A stretch of DNA of 64,000 nucleotides from Mesorhizobium sp. M1E.F.Ca.ET.045.02.1.1 (GCF_003952485.1 NZ_CP034447.1:2046001-2110000); one strand, 5' to 3'; shown: positions 30,284 through 40,107, counted from the first letter of the stretch. Numbers and translations are program-made. The notes: generated by a model not told the origin, from the letters alone.

Positions 30284-31222
30284 TCAGGCACGCGGATGCG
30301 CCCGTTCGTAGATATCGAGCAGCCTCGCCGTGTCGACGCCGGTATAGACCTGCGTGGTCGACAGGCTGGCGTGGCCGAGCAGCTCCTGGATGGTGCGCAG
30401 GTCGCCGCCGCGGCCAAGCAGATGCGTGGCGAAGGAATGGCGCAAGGCATGCGGCGTCGCCGTGTCCGGCAGGTTCAGTGCCGAGCGCAGCTTCGCCATC
30501 TCGCGCTGGACGATCGCCGGGTTCAGCGGCCCTCCGCGGGCGCCGCGGAACAGCAGGCCCTTGGGGTCGATATGGAAGGGACAGAGCCGCCGGTATTCGG
30601 CAACCGCTCGCTGCGCCACCGGCAGCACCGGCACCAATCTTGTCTTGCCGCCCTTGCCGGTGACGCGCAGCACGGTGTCGGCTTCCGTGGCCAGATCGGC
30701 GCCGGTGAGCCCAAGCGCTTCGGAGATGCGCAGTCCGGAGCCGTAGAGCAGCGTCAGCACGGCGGCGTTGCGTGAGGCGATCCATGGCTCTTCCGCCAGC
30801 TGCCCCTCCACGCCGACGACCTGCTTTGCATCACTCGCCGTCAGCGGCTTGGGCAGCGATTTCGGCTGGCGCGGCGCGCGCAGTGCTGCCGCACCCGCCG
30901 CGTTGACGAGGCCGCGCCGTTCGAGAAAGCGCAGCAGCGAGCGGATGCCGGCGAGGCCGCGTCCCAACGTGCGGGCGCCGGCGCCGCTATTGCGGCGCGC
31001 GGCGAGGAAGCCGCGCAGATCGGCCGGCCGCAGGTCGGCGATATCGGCGATGCCGGGCGGACCGCCGCAATGTCCGGTCAAAAAGTGCAGGAACTGGCGC
31101 GTGTCGCGCTCATAGGCTTCGACCGTCTCGGGCGACAGCCGGCGCTCGCGCGCCAGCATCTTCAGCCAGTTCTCGCGCGCCGCCTGGAGGTCGGGCTTTG
31201 CCGGGATGAGGAATTCCTGCAT
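30284..31222 (-). CDS. xerC: Tyrosine recombinase XerC
   Basis: Site-specific recombinase that with XerD resolves chromosome dimers at dif. The 312-residue protein has the N-terminal SAM-like core-binding domain and catalytic residues in YGSGLRISEALGL (Arg), HALRHSFATHLLGRGGDL (His, Arg), ELLGHASLSTTQVYTGVD (His, Tyr). Basic residues match XerC more than a phage integrase, and the neighbours (rimM, trmD) are chromosomal housekeeping genes. Confidence 0.93.
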   Translation of the reverse strand: MQEFLIPAKPDLQAARENWLKMLARERRLSPETVEAYERDTRQFLHFLTGHCGGPPGIADIADLRPADLRGFLAARRNSGAGARTLGRGLAGIRSLLRFLERRGLVNAAGAAALRAPRQPKSLPKPLTASDAKQVVGVEGQLAEEPWIASRNAAVLTLLYGSGLRISEALGLTGADLATEADTVLRVTGKGGKTRLVPVLPVAQRAVAEYRRLCPFHIDPKGLLFRGARGGPLNPAIVQREMAKLRSALNLPDTATPHALRHSFATHLLGRGGDLRTIQELLGHASLSTTQVYTGVDTARLLDIYERAHPRA

Positions 31223-31319
31223 GGCGGCATTTTCCGGCGGGGAGGTTAGGAACCGGTGAAGAGCGCGTCATTGAAATGACAGCCATAGGGGGGTAGAGCA
31301 GGGCAAAGGAAGTGACGCC

Positions 31320-31916
31320 ATGTCGAAGCTCGAGAACCCCGTCCAGATGGCCGTGATCGGCGCCGCGCATGGCATCAAGGGCGAATTGCGGGTGAAGACC
31401 TTCACCGGCGATCCGCTGGCGCTCGCCGACTACGGGCCGCTCCAGGCCAAGGACGGCCGAGCCTTCCAGATCCTCGACATCAGGCCGGCCGGCACGGTGG
31501 TGGTGGTGCGCTTCAAGGGCGTCAACGACCGCAACGCCGCCGAGGCGCTTGCCGGCACAGAACTCTTCGTCGACCGCTCGGTGCTGCCGGACGACGGCGA
31601 GGAGGACGAATTCTACCACGCCGACCTGATCGGCCTGGAGGTCAGGGACGAAACAGGCGCCATCGGCAGGGTTGTCGCCGTGCACAATTTCGGCGGCGGC
31701 GACATTCTCGACGTCACGCTCGCCGGCCGCAAGGGCGTGCTGATCCCGTTCACCCAGGCCGCGGTGCCGCATGTGTCGATCGCCGACGGCTTTGTTCAGG
31801 TCGATCCGCTGGCGGCGGGTCTGGTCGACGACGAGGATGGCGAGGCGCCAGGCCATTCCGGCTTCGATCCGAAAGGCCGGCCGCGCGGACCGAAGGATGC
31901 CGGGGGCAACCGTTGA
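31320..31916 (+). CDS. rimM: Ribosome maturation factor RimM
   Basis: Late 30S assembly factor binding ribosomal protein S19. The 198-residue protein has the N-terminal [20 protein letters not shown] signature and the PRC-barrel region [14 protein letters not shown] ... [14 protein letters not shown]. The stop codon overlaps the trmD start as TTGA, so the two are translationally coupled. Upstream is the divergent xerC. Confidence 0.95.
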   Translation: MSKLENPVQMAVIGAAHGIKGELRVKTFTGDPLALADYGPLQAKDGRAFQILDIRPAGTVVVVRFKGVNDRNAAEALAGTELFVDRSVLPDDGEEDEFYHADLIGLEVRDETGAIGRVVAVHNFGGGDILDVTLAGRKGVLIPFTQAAVPHVSIADGFVQVDPLAAGLVDDEDGEAPGHSGFDPKGRPRGPKDAGGNR

Positions 31917-32614
31917 GCTTTGCCGCCTCGGTGCTGACGCTCTATCCCGAAATGTTTCCGGGCGCGCTCGGCCTGTCGCTCGCGGGCCGCGCGCTTGAAG
32001 CCGGCACCTGGTCGCTGGAGGCGATCCAGATCCGCGATTTCGCCGCCGACAGGCATCGCACCGTCGACGACACGCCGGCCGGCGGCGGCGCCGGCATGGT
32101 GATGCGCGCGGACGTGCTGGCCAAGGCCATCGATCACGTTTCGCCGCAGGGCGACGAACGTCCAAGGCTGCTGATGAGCCCGCGCGGCAGGCCACTCACC
32201 CAGGCGCGCGTGCGCAAGCTCGCCGCGGGGCCTGGCGCGGTGATCCTGTGCGGCCGCTTCGAGGGCGTCGATCAGCGGCTGATCGAGGCGCGCGATTTGG
32301 AGGAAGTTTCGATCGGCGATTTCATCCTGTCGGGCGGCGAGCCGGCGGCGCTGGTGCTGCTCGACGCCGTCGTGCGGCTGCTGCCCGGCGTCATGGGCAA
32401 CGCCGTCTCCGGCGAGGAAGAAAGTTTCGAGAACGGCCTGCTCGAGCATCCGCACTACACGCGGCCGCAGGAATTCGAGGGCAGGCCGATCCCCGACGTG
32501 CTGATCTCCGGCAACCACAGGAAGATCGCCGAATGGCGGCGCGCCGAGGCGATTAGGTTGACCAGGGAGCGGCGGCCGGATCTGCTGGCGGGCACTCAGC
32601 CCTTGGTGAAGTAG
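31913..32614 (+). CDS. trmD: tRNA (guanine37-N1)-methyltransferase
   Basis: Methylates G37 next to the anticodon to prevent frameshifting. The 233-residue protein begins at TTG ([17 protein letters not shown]). It carries the SPOUT trefoil-knot motifs [16 protein letters not shown] and [20 protein letters not shown], and a normal C-terminal domain. The 3' end overlaps the convergent TauE gene by 19 bp. rplS, its usual neighbour, lies about 1 kb further on. Confidence 0.96.
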   Translation: MSFAASVLTLYPEMFPGALGLSLAGRALEAGTWSLEAIQIRDFAADRHRTVDDTPAGGGAGMVMRADVLAKAIDHVSPQGDERPRLLMSPRGRPLTQARVRKLAAGPGAVILCGRFEGVDQRLIEARDLEEVSIGDFILSGGEPAALVLLDAVVRLLPGVMGNAVSGEEESFENGLLEHPHYTRPQEFEGRPIPDVLISGNHRKIAEWRRAEAIRLTRERRPDLLAGTQPLVK

Positions 32615-33348
32615 TAGAAGGCCAGGAGCAGGCCGACGGCGACGACGAAGCCGCGCACCACGCCTTGCGGCACGCGCTTGGCGATCCACACTCCGGCATA
32701 GCCGCCGAGCGCGACGCCCGGGATCATGACGATCGCCTGCGGCCAGGCCACGACGCCTCCGGAAACGAAGACCAGAATGGCGACGACCGCGATCACGATG
32801 GACAGCATGTTCTTCAAAGCGTTCAGGCGATGATAGTCGCCGGCTTGCGTCAGGCCGAGGGTCGCCAGCATCATGACGCCCATGCCGGCGCCGAAGAAGC
32901 CGCCATAGACCGCGGTCGCGAACTGCGCGAGCGAACCGGCAAGCGAGCCGACCGAGGCCTGGTGCTCCGGCCCGGCCGCCGGTTTCAGCCACGGCCCGGC
33001 GGCGAACAGGGCGGTGGCGGCAATTAGCAGCCACGGCACCAGCGCCCGGAACGACGGATTGGTGAGCGCCAGCAGTATGAGCGAGCCGGCCAGCGCGCCG
33101 AGGGCCGAGATCAGGCAAAGCAGCAGCGCGCCGCGCCAGAAATGCCGGATATCGGTCCAATAGGCGAGCGTCGAGGTGATGTAGCCTGGCAGCTGCGTCA
33201 CCGAGGAGGTGGCGTTGGCGGCGATCGGCGGCAGTCCGACCAGCGTCATGGCGCCGAAGGTGAGGAAGGTGCCGCCGCCGGCTACCGCGTTGGCGGCGCC
33301 CGAAGCAAAACCCGCGACAAAGAGCAGGACGGCATCGAAGAATGTCAT
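32596..33348 (-). CDS. Sulfite exporter TauE/SafE family permease
   Basis: A 250-residue polytopic membrane protein with about eight hydrophobic segments. It has the TauE/SafE signature [26 protein letters not shown] at the N-terminus and the matching [20 protein letters not shown] halfway, showing the internal duplication of the family. Members move sulfonates, sulfite or C2 compounds; substrate unknown. Located on the opposite strand between trmD and rplS. Confidence 0.88.
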   Translation of the reverse strand: MTFFDAVLLFVAGFASGAANAVAGGGTFLTFGAMTLVGLPPIAANATSSVTQLPGYITSTLAYWTDIRHFWRGALLLCLISALGALAGSLILLALTNPSFRALVPWLLIAATALFAAGPWLKPAAGPEHQASVGSLAGSLAQFATAVYGGFFGAGMGVMMLATLGLTQAGDYHRLNALKNMLSIVIAVVAILVFVSGGVVAWPQAIVMIPGVALGGYAGVWIAKRVPQGVVRGFVVAVGLLLAFYYFTKG

Positions 33349-33654
33349 TGAGGAAACACCAAGGGAATGACCTTTCCCCGCTTAGGAAGCTTGCGCGGCT
33401 GACGCAACCGACACGGCGACAATAAGATGGTGCCATGCAGGCAAAAAATGTGCTTCAAAGACGTGACAAAGTGCCGAAATAGCGGTATGTGGCCGCCCGA
33501 ACCGGAAGAACGATCTTCTGGACCCGTCAACAATGGCGGTGTAGCCGTCCCTGCCCAATGCTTTCGGCAAAGGGCATAGCCGAGCGGTCAATGGAACTGC
33601 AAGGCGAGTTGAGGACGCTCTGACTGTCGGAAGAACAAGAAGTGGATTTTTGAG
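33349..33654 (+). other. Long rplS upstream region
   Basis: 306 bp without an obvious gene. The last part (33560-33650) is the rplS leader, ending in GAAGAACAAGAAGTGG. Short purine-rich and TTGAC-less stretches give no clear promoter. A GCCGAGCGGTCAATGG stretch (33578-33593) resembles a tRNA D-arm, but no cloverleaf can be completed. No known L19 leader fold is recognised. Confidence 0.4.
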
Positions 33655-34173
33655 ATGGACCTCATCCGTCAGCTCGAGGCCGAACAGGCCGCCAAGATCG
33701 AAGCCAAGCGCAAGCTGCCCGAATTCCAGCCCGGCGACACCGTGCGCGTCCAGGTGCGCGTCACCGAAGGCAGCCGCACCCGCGTCCAGGCCTATGAGGG
33801 CGTCGTCATCGCCCGCTCAGGCTCCGGCTTCCAGGAGAATTTCACCGTCCGCAAGATTTCCTACGGCGAAGGCGTCGAGCGCGTTTTCCCGATCTATTCG
33901 CCGATGGTCGAGGGCGTCGAGATCGTGCGCCGCGGCAAGGTGCGCCGCGCCAAGCTCTATTACCTGCGTGACCGCCGCGGCAAGTCGGCCCGCATTTCGG
34001 AGAACACCGGCGTGCGCGCCCGCAAGCTGAACGACGAGGAGCGCGACGCTCTGAACGCCGAGCGCGCCCGCATCGAGGCCGAGAAGGTCGCCGCCGCCGA
34101 GGCGCTGGCCGTCGAGAAGGCAGCGCAGGACGCCGCCGAGAAGAAGGCTGCCGAGGCCGCTTCGGCCGAGTAA
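33655..34173 (+). CDS. rplS: 50S ribosomal protein L19
   Basis: Ribosomal protein at the 30S-50S interface. The 172-residue protein begins [20 protein letters not shown], then [37 protein letters not shown] and [17 protein letters not shown], the normal L19 core. It is longer than E. coli L19 because of a charged Ala/Glu/Lys C-terminal tail after about residue 125, common in rhizobia. Terminator follows directly. Confidence 0.96.
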   Translation: MDLIRQLEAEQAAKIEAKRKLPEFQPGDTVRVQVRVTEGSRTRVQAYEGVVIARSGSGFQENFTVRKISYGEGVERVFPIYSPMVEGVEIVRRGKVRRAKLYYLRDRRGKSARISENTGVRARKLNDEERDALNAERARIEAEKVAAAEALAVEKAAQDAAEKKAAEAASAE

Positions 34174-34197
34174 GGCTTTTCGATAGACGCGTTTCGG

Positions 34198-34223
34198 AAA
34201 GGCGGCTTCGGCCGCCTTTTTTC
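34198..34223 (+). terminator. Rho-independent terminator after rplS
   Basis: Hairpin AAAGGCGGC-TTCG-GCCGCCTTTTTT, with a TTCG tetraloop and a run of T. Clear intrinsic terminator. Confidence 0.92.
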
Positions 34224-34275
34224 GTTTTGACCACGGGTCTGCTCGACCTCCCGGGCAAGCAGCGTCGCGTTCCTT

Positions 34276-34432
34276 CACACCCCCCTCTGTCCTGCCGGAC
34301 ATCTCCCCCGCAAGGGGGAGATTGGCAGCTTCGGCGCCGCGTCCTCCCGTGGAGGTCGACAATTGGCGAAAGTCGCGGAACATCCGATCTCCCCCCTTGC
34401 GGGGGAGATGGCCGGCAGGCCAGAGGGGGTGC
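34276..34432. repeat. RIME-like palindromic repeat, family A copy 4
   Basis: Ends ACACCCCCCTCTG and CCAGAGGGGGT, arms CATCTCCCCCGCAAGGGGGA and TCCCCCCTTGCGGGGGAGAT. The left flank GCGTTCCTTC and the right flank GCTGTCCCGCC match other family A flanks. Fills the gap between rplS terminator and ohr. Confidence 0.87.
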
Positions 34433-34485
34433 TGTCCCGCCAGCGGTTCCGATTTCTGCCCCAAAGGATTCCAGCGCCGGCGCCC

Positions 34486-34531
34486 TTGACATCCTATTAT
34501 CTTGTACACTAAATAATCGTGCACAAGATAA
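34486..34531 (+). promoter_or_regulatory. ohr promoter with OhrR operator
   Basis: A -35 box TTGACA (34486-34491), a 17-bp spacer and a -10-like CTAAAT (34509-34514) are covered by the inverted repeat TTATCTTGTACAC (34497-34509) and GTGCACAAGATAA (34519-34531), matching 12 of 13. This is the expected place and form for an OhrR (MarR-type) operator repressing ohr. Confidence 0.85.
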
Positions 34532-34543
34532 ATGGAGACAAAG

Positions 34544-34978
34544 ATGTCAGCACTCTACACCGCCCAGGCTCGCGTCGTCGGTGGCCGCGCGGGTCATGCC
34601 GAGACCAGCGACGGTCTGCTCAAACTCGATCTGGCGATGCCGAAGGAACTCGGCGGGCAGGGCGGCGCAACCAATCCGGAGCAGCTTTTCGCCGCCGGCT
34701 ATGCCGCCTGCTTCGAAAGCGCGATCCGCTTCGTTGCGCGAAAGCAGAAGCTGCCGCTTCAGGATGCGGCGGTGACGGCAACGGTCAGCCTCTATCCGAA
34801 CGACCAGGGAGGCTTCAGGCTCGGCGTCGCGCTGGCTGCCGAAACGAAAGGCCTTGATCAGGCGGGCGCGGAAGCGCTTGTATCGGAAGCGCACCAGGTC
34901 TGCCCCTATTCCAACGCCATCCGGGGCAATATCGATGTGGCGCTTTCCACGGTGGCGCTCGCGGCAAAGGCGGCATGA
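34544..34978 (+). CDS. ohr: Organic hydroperoxide resistance protein Ohr
   Basis: Thiol peroxidase that detoxifies organic hydroperoxides using lipoyl/lipoamide-type reductants. The 144-residue protein has the catalytic cysteines in AAGYAACFESAIRFVAR and HQVCPYSNAIRGN. The ATG at 34544 is chosen over 34532 because AATGGAGAC gives a Shine-Dalgarno site 6-10 bases before it. The stop overlaps the ohrR start (ATGA). Induction by peroxide through OhrR is expected. Confidence 0.95.
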   Translation: MSALYTAQARVVGGRAGHAETSDGLLKLDLAMPKELGGQGGATNPEQLFAAGYAACFESAIRFVARKQKLPLQDAAVTATVSLYPNDQGGFRLGVALAAETKGLDQAGAEALVSEAHQVCPYSNAIRGNIDVALSTVALAAKAA

Positions 34979-35478
34979 CGACGAAGCTCGAAACCAGGCC
35001 CAGCGACGCCCCGGCGGATACCGCCGCCGGGGCGCTCGCCGTTCCGCGTCTCGACCAGCAGCTCTGCTTCGCGCTCTATTCGGCAAGCGGGCTGATGACG
35101 AAGCTCTACCGGCCGCTGCTCGATCCGCTCGGCCTCACCTATCCGCAATATCTGGCGATGCTGGCGCTGTGGCAGCGTTCGCCGATGACGGTGGGCGAGC
35201 TTGGCGAGGCGCTGGGGCTGGATTCCGCGACATTGACCCCGCTGATCAAGCGGATGGAGGCGGGCGGCCTCGTCACCCGCCGGCGCGACAGCGCCGACGA
35301 ACGCCGGGTGCTGGTCGAGCCGACGGCAAAAGGCCAGGCGCTGCGCGCGAACATGAAGGATGTTCAGGCAGCGCTTGCCTGCAGCATGCCGTTGGAACGC
35401 GCCGAGCTCAAAGCCCTGCACGGCACACTGACCCGGCTGGTCGCCGGACTGCGCGAGGCCGCCGCCGATCAGGACTGA
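34975..35478 (+). CDS. ohrR: Organic-peroxide-sensing MarR-type repressor OhrR
   Basis: A 167-residue winged-helix regulator. The reactive N-terminal cysteine lies in LDQQLCFALYSASGLM, and the wing region is VTRRRDSADERRVLVEPT, with PLIKRMEAGGLV as part of the recognition unit. It is translationally coupled to ohr and the promoter has a matching inverted repeat, so it most likely autoregulates ohr-ohrR. Confidence 0.93.
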   Translation: MTTKLETRPSDAPADTAAGALAVPRLDQQLCFALYSASGLMTKLYRPLLDPLGLTYPQYLAMLALWQRSPMTVGELGEALGLDSATLTPLIKRMEAGGLVTRRRDSADERRVLVEPTAKGQALRANMKDVQAALACSMPLERAELKALHGTLTRLVAGLREAAADQD

Positions 35479-35644
35479 TCGCAGCAACGTCCGTTCTAGA
35501 ATTCATCTTTCGGAAGCAATGGAATCCATGTAGGCGCGGAACGTCGCAGCGGATCGGCTTGCAAGGCGCTTGCGGAAAGCTAAAGTCGGCGCCTTGTCCT
35601 GGCGCGCGAGGATTGCGCGGCCAATCACATTCGGGGAGTTTGTC

Positions 35645-36442
35645 ATGACCAAGTCGAAACTGTTGCTGGCCGCCATGGTGGCCTGCCTTCTCGCGCCCGT
35701 CGCGGCGCTCGCCGATGCGCTGCCCGATCTCGGCGGCAAGAAGGTTGTGGTGGTGACCGAAAACGCCTATCCGCCGCTGCAGTTCATCGACAAGAAGACT
35801 GGCAAGCAGATCGGCTGGGAGTATGACGCGATGGACGAGATCGCCAAGCGGCTGAACTTCAAGGTCGAGTACCAGAACACCTCCTGGGACGCGATGATCC
35901 AGGCGGTTTCCGACAACCAGTACAACATCGGCATGACCGGCATCACCATCAAGGAAGACCGCAAGGAGAAGGTCGACTTCTCCGACCCCTATATGCGTTC
36001 GGAGCAGTTCATGCTGGTGCGCGGCGACGAGAACCGCTTCACCGACGCCAAGAGCTTCGGCGCCTTCAAGGACGGGCTGATCGGCGCCCAGCCCGGCACC
36101 ACGCCCTTCTACACCGCCGTCTACAGCGTGCTCGACGGCAACGAGCAGAACCCGCGGATAAAACTGTTCGAGACTTTCGGCGCCACCGTGCAGGCGCTGA
36201 AGTCGGGCGACGTCGATGTCGTGCTCACCGACGGCACCGCCGGCAAGGGCTATGTCGATGCTTCGGAGGGCAAGCTCAAGCTGATCGGCGGGCCGCTCGG
36301 CACCGAGGATTTCGGCTTCATCTTCCCGAAGGGCTCCGACCTGGTGAAGCCGGTCAACGCCGCGATCGCCGCGCTTAAAGCCGACGGCACGCTCGATGCG
36401 CTGAACAAGAAGTGGTTCCTTGATTACAAGATGGGGCAGTAG
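35645..36442 (+). CDS. ABC transporter substrate-binding protein, polar amino-acid type
   Basis: A 265-residue periplasmic binding protein with signal peptide ([20 protein letters not shown]) and the family 3 solute-binding features [40 protein letters not shown] and QPGTTPFY. Such proteins bind polar or basic amino acids or opines; the ligand cannot be told from sequence. The start at 35645 follows GGGGAGTTTGTC. A family A repeat separates it from the permease gene. Confidence 0.92.
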   Translation: MTKSKLLLAAMVACLLAPVAALADALPDLGGKKVVVVTENAYPPLQFIDKKTGKQIGWEYDAMDEIAKRLNFKVEYQNTSWDAMIQAVSDNQYNIGMTGITIKEDRKEKVDFSDPYMRSEQFMLVRGDENRFTDAKSFGAFKDGLIGAQPGTTPFYTAVYSVLDGNEQNPRIKLFETFGATVQALKSGDVDVVLTDGTAGKGYVDASEGKLKLIGGPLGTEDFGFIFPKGSDLVKPVNAAIAALKADGTLDALNKKWFLDYKMGQ

Positions 36443-36507
36443 CTCGTTTTGGCGCGGGCGGTGCGCAACGGCTACGGGCGGAAAGCCGCGAAAGCCTCAT
36501 TCCTTCC

Positions 36508-36665
36508 CACCCCCCTCTGTCCTGCCGGACATCTCCCCCGCAAGGGGGGAGATTGGCAGCTTGATCCACGGCGCCTTTCCCTCAACGTCGGTTATTGGCG
36601 AAAGCCGCAGCGACATCTGATCTCCCCCCTTGCGGGGGAGATGCCCGTCAGGGCAGAGGGGGGTG
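36508..36665. repeat. RIME-like palindromic repeat, family A copy 5
   Basis: Ends CACCCCCCTCTG and CAGAGGGGGGTG with the usual GGGGGGAGATTGGCAGC and GATCTCCCCCCTTGCGGG arms. It is placed inside an ABC-transporter operon between the binding-protein and permease genes, where a stem-loop could stabilise the upstream mRNA. Confidence 0.88.
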
Positions 36666-36708
36666 TGCCGGAACGCGGCATTAACAATTATGCCGTCGAC
36701 GCCGCCTG

Positions 36709-37521
36709 ATGCCCGCCGCAACCTCCACCGCCAAATCCGAGTTCCCCTGGTGGCTGGCCGCCGCCCTTGTGCTCGCCTTGATCGCGGCGCTGGCGATCGC
36801 CGCGAGCGACCTCTACGCCCAGGTCTTCGCCACGGTCGCCAAGGGCATCGGCATCACCATCTTCGTCACGGTCGTCGCCTTCGCGCTGGCTTCGACGTTT
36901 GGCCTCGGCATCGCGCTGATGGCATTGTCCGGTTCGCAATGGCTGCGGCAGGTCGCGCGCTTCTATGTCGAGATCATCCGCGGCGTGCCGATCCTGGTGC
37001 TCCTGTTCTGGATCGCCTTTGCCGGGGCGCCGGCCTTCGTCGCGGCGTGGAACGCGCTGACGGCGCCGCTGCAGAGCGCCGGCTTGATGGGCGAACTCCT
37101 GGTGCGCGACGTCTCACTGCTCTGGCGCGCCATCATGGCGCTCACCATCGGCTATTCGGCCTTCATCTCGGAAGTGTTCCGGGCCGGCATCCAGTCGGTC
37201 GAGAAGGGTCAGATCGAAGCCGCCAAAGCGCTCGGCCTGACGCGCGTGCAGCGTTTCCGGCTGATCGTCTTCCCGCAGGCGATCCGCACCATCCTGCCGC
37301 CGCTCGGCAACGACTTCGTCGCCATGGTCAAGGATTCCTCGCTGGTCTCGGTGCTGGGCGTCGCCGACATCACCCAGATGGGCAAGGTCTACGCCGCCGG
37401 TTCCTTCCGCTTCTTCGAGACCTATTCGATCGTCGCCTACATCTATCTCATCCTGACCGTCGGCCTGTCGCTGGCGCTGCGAGCGCTGGAGCAGCGGCTG
37501 CGCCGGCAGAACGAGGCATAG
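36709..37521 (+). CDS. Amino-acid ABC transporter permease
   Basis: A 270-residue inner-membrane permease of the HisMQ family, with the EAA loop EAAKALGLTRVQRFRLIVFP and about five helices. ARFYVEIIRGVPILVLLFWIAF matches the family's first segment. It is the partner of the upstream binding protein by position. No ATP-binding subunit lies nearby, so an ATPase from elsewhere is needed. The ATG at 36709 lacks a clear ribosome site. Confidence 0.93.
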   Translation: MPAATSTAKSEFPWWLAAALVLALIAALAIAASDLYAQVFATVAKGIGITIFVTVVAFALASTFGLGIALMALSGSQWLRQVARFYVEIIRGVPILVLLFWIAFAGAPAFVAAWNALTAPLQSAGLMGELLVRDVSLLWRAIMALTIGYSAFISEVFRAGIQSVEKGQIEAAKALGLTRVQRFRLIVFPQAIRTILPPLGNDFVAMVKDSSLVSVLGVADITQMGKVYAAGSFRFFETYSIVAYIYLILTVGLSLALRALEQRLRRQNEA

Positions 37522-37633
37522 CGGCCCGGCGAAGACCGCGCTACGATCCCGGTTTGTCGTTGCCGGACGCATGCCGTCTTCCCGCGCCGCCGCGCTTTTG
37601 CACGGCCTGCATCCGGTGAGGAGGAACCGATCC

Positions 37634-38269
37634 ATGAATTTCGACAAGGCCGATGCGGCGCTGGACTCCGTCTATTCGGCCGAGACGCCGGAAGCGCTCG
37701 CCAAGGCCTATGCCGAATGGGCGGCGACCTATGACAGCGAAACCGCCTCGCTCGGCTATCTCTTGCCCTTCCTCATCGCCGCCTGGGTGGCTCGCCATGT
37801 GCCGACGGGCGATGGCCCACTGCTCGATGCAGGCTGCGGCACCGGCCTGTCGGGGCCGTCGCTGAAGGCGCTGGGCTATGGCGATATCGCCGGGCTCGAC
37901 CTTTCCGACGACATGCTGAAGCTCGCCGGCAGCCGCCAGGCCTACAGCGAGCTGAAGAAGGCGATGCTCGGTGGTCCGCTGCCTTGGCCGGACAGGCATT
38001 TCCGCGCCTTCTTCTCGACCGGCGTCTTCACCATCGGCCACGCGCCTGCCTCCGGCCTGCACGAGCTGGTGCGCGTCACGAAGAGCGGCGGCCACGCCAT
38101 CTTCACCGTGCGCGACCAGGTGTTCGAGAGCGGCGGATTTCAGGCTGTGTTCGACGATCTCACGCAGGCGAGGAAGTGGCGGCTGGTCGAGCAAAGCCCG
38201 TGGTTCCGCTGCTACGCGATCGGCGACCCGGAGGCGCTGGTGAAGACGCTTGTGTTCGAGGTGCTGTGA
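37634..38269 (+). CDS. Class I SAM-dependent methyltransferase
   Basis: A 211-residue methyltransferase with motif I LLDAGCGTGLSGPSL, followed by IAGLDLSDDMLKLAGSRQAYSE cofactor-side residues and a later HELVRVTKSGGHAIFTVRD strand. Resembles Williams-Beuren-syndrome/UbiE-like methylases that act on small molecules or proteins; substrate unknown. The start at 37634 follows GAGGAACC. Its end lies just before a large palindrome. Confidence 0.86.
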   Translation: MNFDKADAALDSVYSAETPEALAKAYAEWAATYDSETASLGYLLPFLIAAWVARHVPTGDGPLLDAGCGTGLSGPSLKALGYGDIAGLDLSDDMLKLAGSRQAYSELKKAMLGGPLPWPDRHFRAFFSTGVFTIGHAPASGLHELVRVTKSGGHAIFTVRDQVFESGGFQAVFDDLTQARKWRLVEQSPWFRCYAIGDPEALVKTLVFEVL

Positions 38270-38278
38270 GCGCGGCCT

Positions 38279-38427
38279 TCCCTTCTCCCCTTGTGGGAGA
38301 AGGTGGATCGGCGCGATAGCGCCGAGACGGATGAGGGGTGTTCCAGCGGAGTGAGACGTTGGCGTTCCCTGGAACACCCCTCATCCGTCGCCTTCGGCGA
38401 CACCTTCTCCCACAAGGGGAGAAGGGG
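38279..38427. repeat. Large palindromic repeat, family C copy 1
   Basis: Near-perfect 149-bp inverted repeat with ends CCCTTCTCCCCTTGTGGGAG and CTCCCACAAGGGGAGAAGGG, and internal CGGATGAGGGGTGTTCCAG facing CTGGAACACCCCTCATCCG. Likely forms a long hairpin; similar to 60156-60271. The following 38428-38673 is the leuC leader with no clear gene. Confidence 0.88.
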
Positions 38428-38673
38428 GCGTCGCGCCAATTGCCGAAAAGCCAAAACATTGCTATTTACCCCGCCATGGAAGAGCTATTCGGCGATCCGG
38501 CCTACAAGGGTTTCGTGCTGCAGGACAGAAAGCGCCTGCCGTCGCGATTTGCCGCGCGCGTCTGCGGCGCGCTGACCAGCCGACTTAGCTGAGGCCGACT
38601 GACCCCAATCGCTTTGCCGGCTTCAAAGTCCCGGCCAGCTTTTCCCATTTTCGAAATCGACGGATTTACGCAC

Positions 38674-40083
38674 ATGAGCGCACCGCGCACCCTCTACGAC
38701 AAGATTTTCGACGACCACGTCGTCGACCGCCAGGACGACGGCACCTGCCTGCTCTATATCGACCGCCACCTCGTCCACGAGGTCACCAGCCCGCAGGCCT
38801 TCGAAGGCCTGCGCATGAGCGGCAGAAAGGTCCGGCATCCCGAAAAGACGCTGGCCGTGGTCGATCACAATGTGCCGACCTCGCCCGAGCGCAAGTTCGG
38901 CATCAAGAACGAGGAAAGCCGCATCCAGGTCGAGGCGCTGGCCAAGAACGCCAAGGATTTCGGCATCGAATATTACTCCGAGAACGACGTCCGCCAGGGC
39001 ATCGTCCACATCATCGGCCCGGAGCAGGGCTTTACGCTGCCCGGCATGACCATCGTCTGCGGCGACAGCCACACCTCGACGCACGGCGCTTTCGGTGCGC
39101 TGGCGCATGGTATCGGCACATCGGAAGTCGAGCATGTGCTGGCGACGCAGACGCTGATCCAGCGCAAGGCCAAGAACATGCTGGTGCGTGTCGACGGCCA
39201 GCTTCCGGAAGGCGTCACCGCCAAGGACATCATCCTTGCCATCATCGGCGAGATCGGCACCGCCGGCGGCACCGGCTACGTCATCGAATATGCCGGCGAA
39301 GCGATCCGCTCGCTGTCGATGGAAGGCCGCATGACGATCTGCAACATGTCGATCGAGGGCGGGGCGCGGGCCGGCCTGATCGCGCCGGACGAGACCACCT
39401 TCGCCTATGTCAAGGACAAGCCGCGCGCGCCGAAGGGCGCGGCATGGGATGCGGCACTCGCCTATTGGAAGACGCTGCATTCCGACGAAGGCGCGCATTT
39501 CGACAAGGTGGTCGTGCTCGACGCGCAAAAACTGCCGCCGATCGTCTCCTGGGGCTCCTCGCCCGAGGACGTCGTCTCGGTGCAGGGCTCCGTGCCCAAT
39601 CCGGCCGATATCGCCGACGAGAACAAGCGCACGTCCAAGCTGCGCGCGCTCGACTATATGGGGCTGACGCCGGGAACCAAGATCACCGACATCGCGCTCG
39701 ACCGCGTTTTCATCGGCTCCTGCACCAATGGCCGCATCGAGGACCTGCGCGCCGCCGCCAAGGTGGTCGAGGGCAAGAAGGTCAATCCGCGCGTCAACGC
39801 GATGATCGTGCCGGGCTCCGGACTGGTCAAGGAGCAGGCGGAAGCCGAGGGTCTCGACAAGATCTTCGTCGCCGCCGGCTTCGACTGGCGCGAGCCGGGC
39901 TGCTCGATGTGCCTGGCCATGAATGACGACCGGCTGAAGCCGCATGAGCGCTGCGCCTCGACCTCGAACCGCAATTTCGAGGGCCGGCAGGGCTTCAAGG
40001 GCCGTACCCATCTGGTGTCGCCGGCCATGGCGGCGGCGGCGGCGATCGCCGGCCACTTCGTCGACATCCGCGACTGGAAATAG
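38674..40083 (+). CDS. leuC: 3-Isopropylmalate dehydratase large subunit
   Basis: Aconitase-family enzyme that isomerises 2-isopropylmalate in leucine synthesis, with LeuD. The 469-residue protein has the cluster motifs [18 protein letters not shown] and [11 protein letters not shown] and the substrate region [23 protein letters not shown] [18 protein letters not shown]. The start at 38674 ([15 protein letters not shown]) fits the family. LeuD is not in this window. A terminator follows. Confidence 0.97.
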   Translation: MSAPRTLYDKIFDDHVVDRQDDGTCLLYIDRHLVHEVTSPQAFEGLRMSGRKVRHPEKTLAVVDHNVPTSPERKFGIKNEESRIQVEALAKNAKDFGIEYYSENDVRQGIVHIIGPEQGFTLPGMTIVCGDSHTSTHGAFGALAHGIGTSEVEHVLATQTLIQRKAKNMLVRVDGQLPEGVTAKDIILAIIGEIGTAGGTGYVIEYAGEAIRSLSMEGRMTICNMSIEGGARAGLIAPDETTFAYVKDKPRAPKGAAWDAALAYWKTLHSDEGAHFDKVVVLDAQKLPPIVSWGSSPEDVVSVQGSVPNPADIADENKRTSKLRALDYMGLTPGTKITDIALDRVFIGSCTNGRIEDLRAAAKVVEGKKVNPRVNAMIVPGSGLVKEQAEAEGLDKIFVAAGFDWREPGCSMCLAMNDDRLKPHERCASTSNRNFEGRQGFKGRTHLVSPAMAAAAAIAGHFVDIRDWK

Positions 40084-40107
40084 GACACCGCGGCTATCCC
40101 GTCACCG

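Noticed and set aside
30284..31222. Phage or integron integrase
   Set aside because: The protein has XerC length and motifs, sits among housekeeping genes, and no attachment site, phage gene or cassette is nearby.
33570..33625. tRNA-like stretch with GCCGAGCGGTCAATGG
   Set aside because: The D-arm-like text has no matching anticodon arm, T arm or acceptor stem, so no cloverleaf can be built.
38476..38592. 38-codon ORF before leuC beginning MEELFGDPAYKG
   Set aside because: No ribosome site and no leucine codon run that would make it a leu leader; directly follows a palindrome. It may be a real small protein but cannot be supported.
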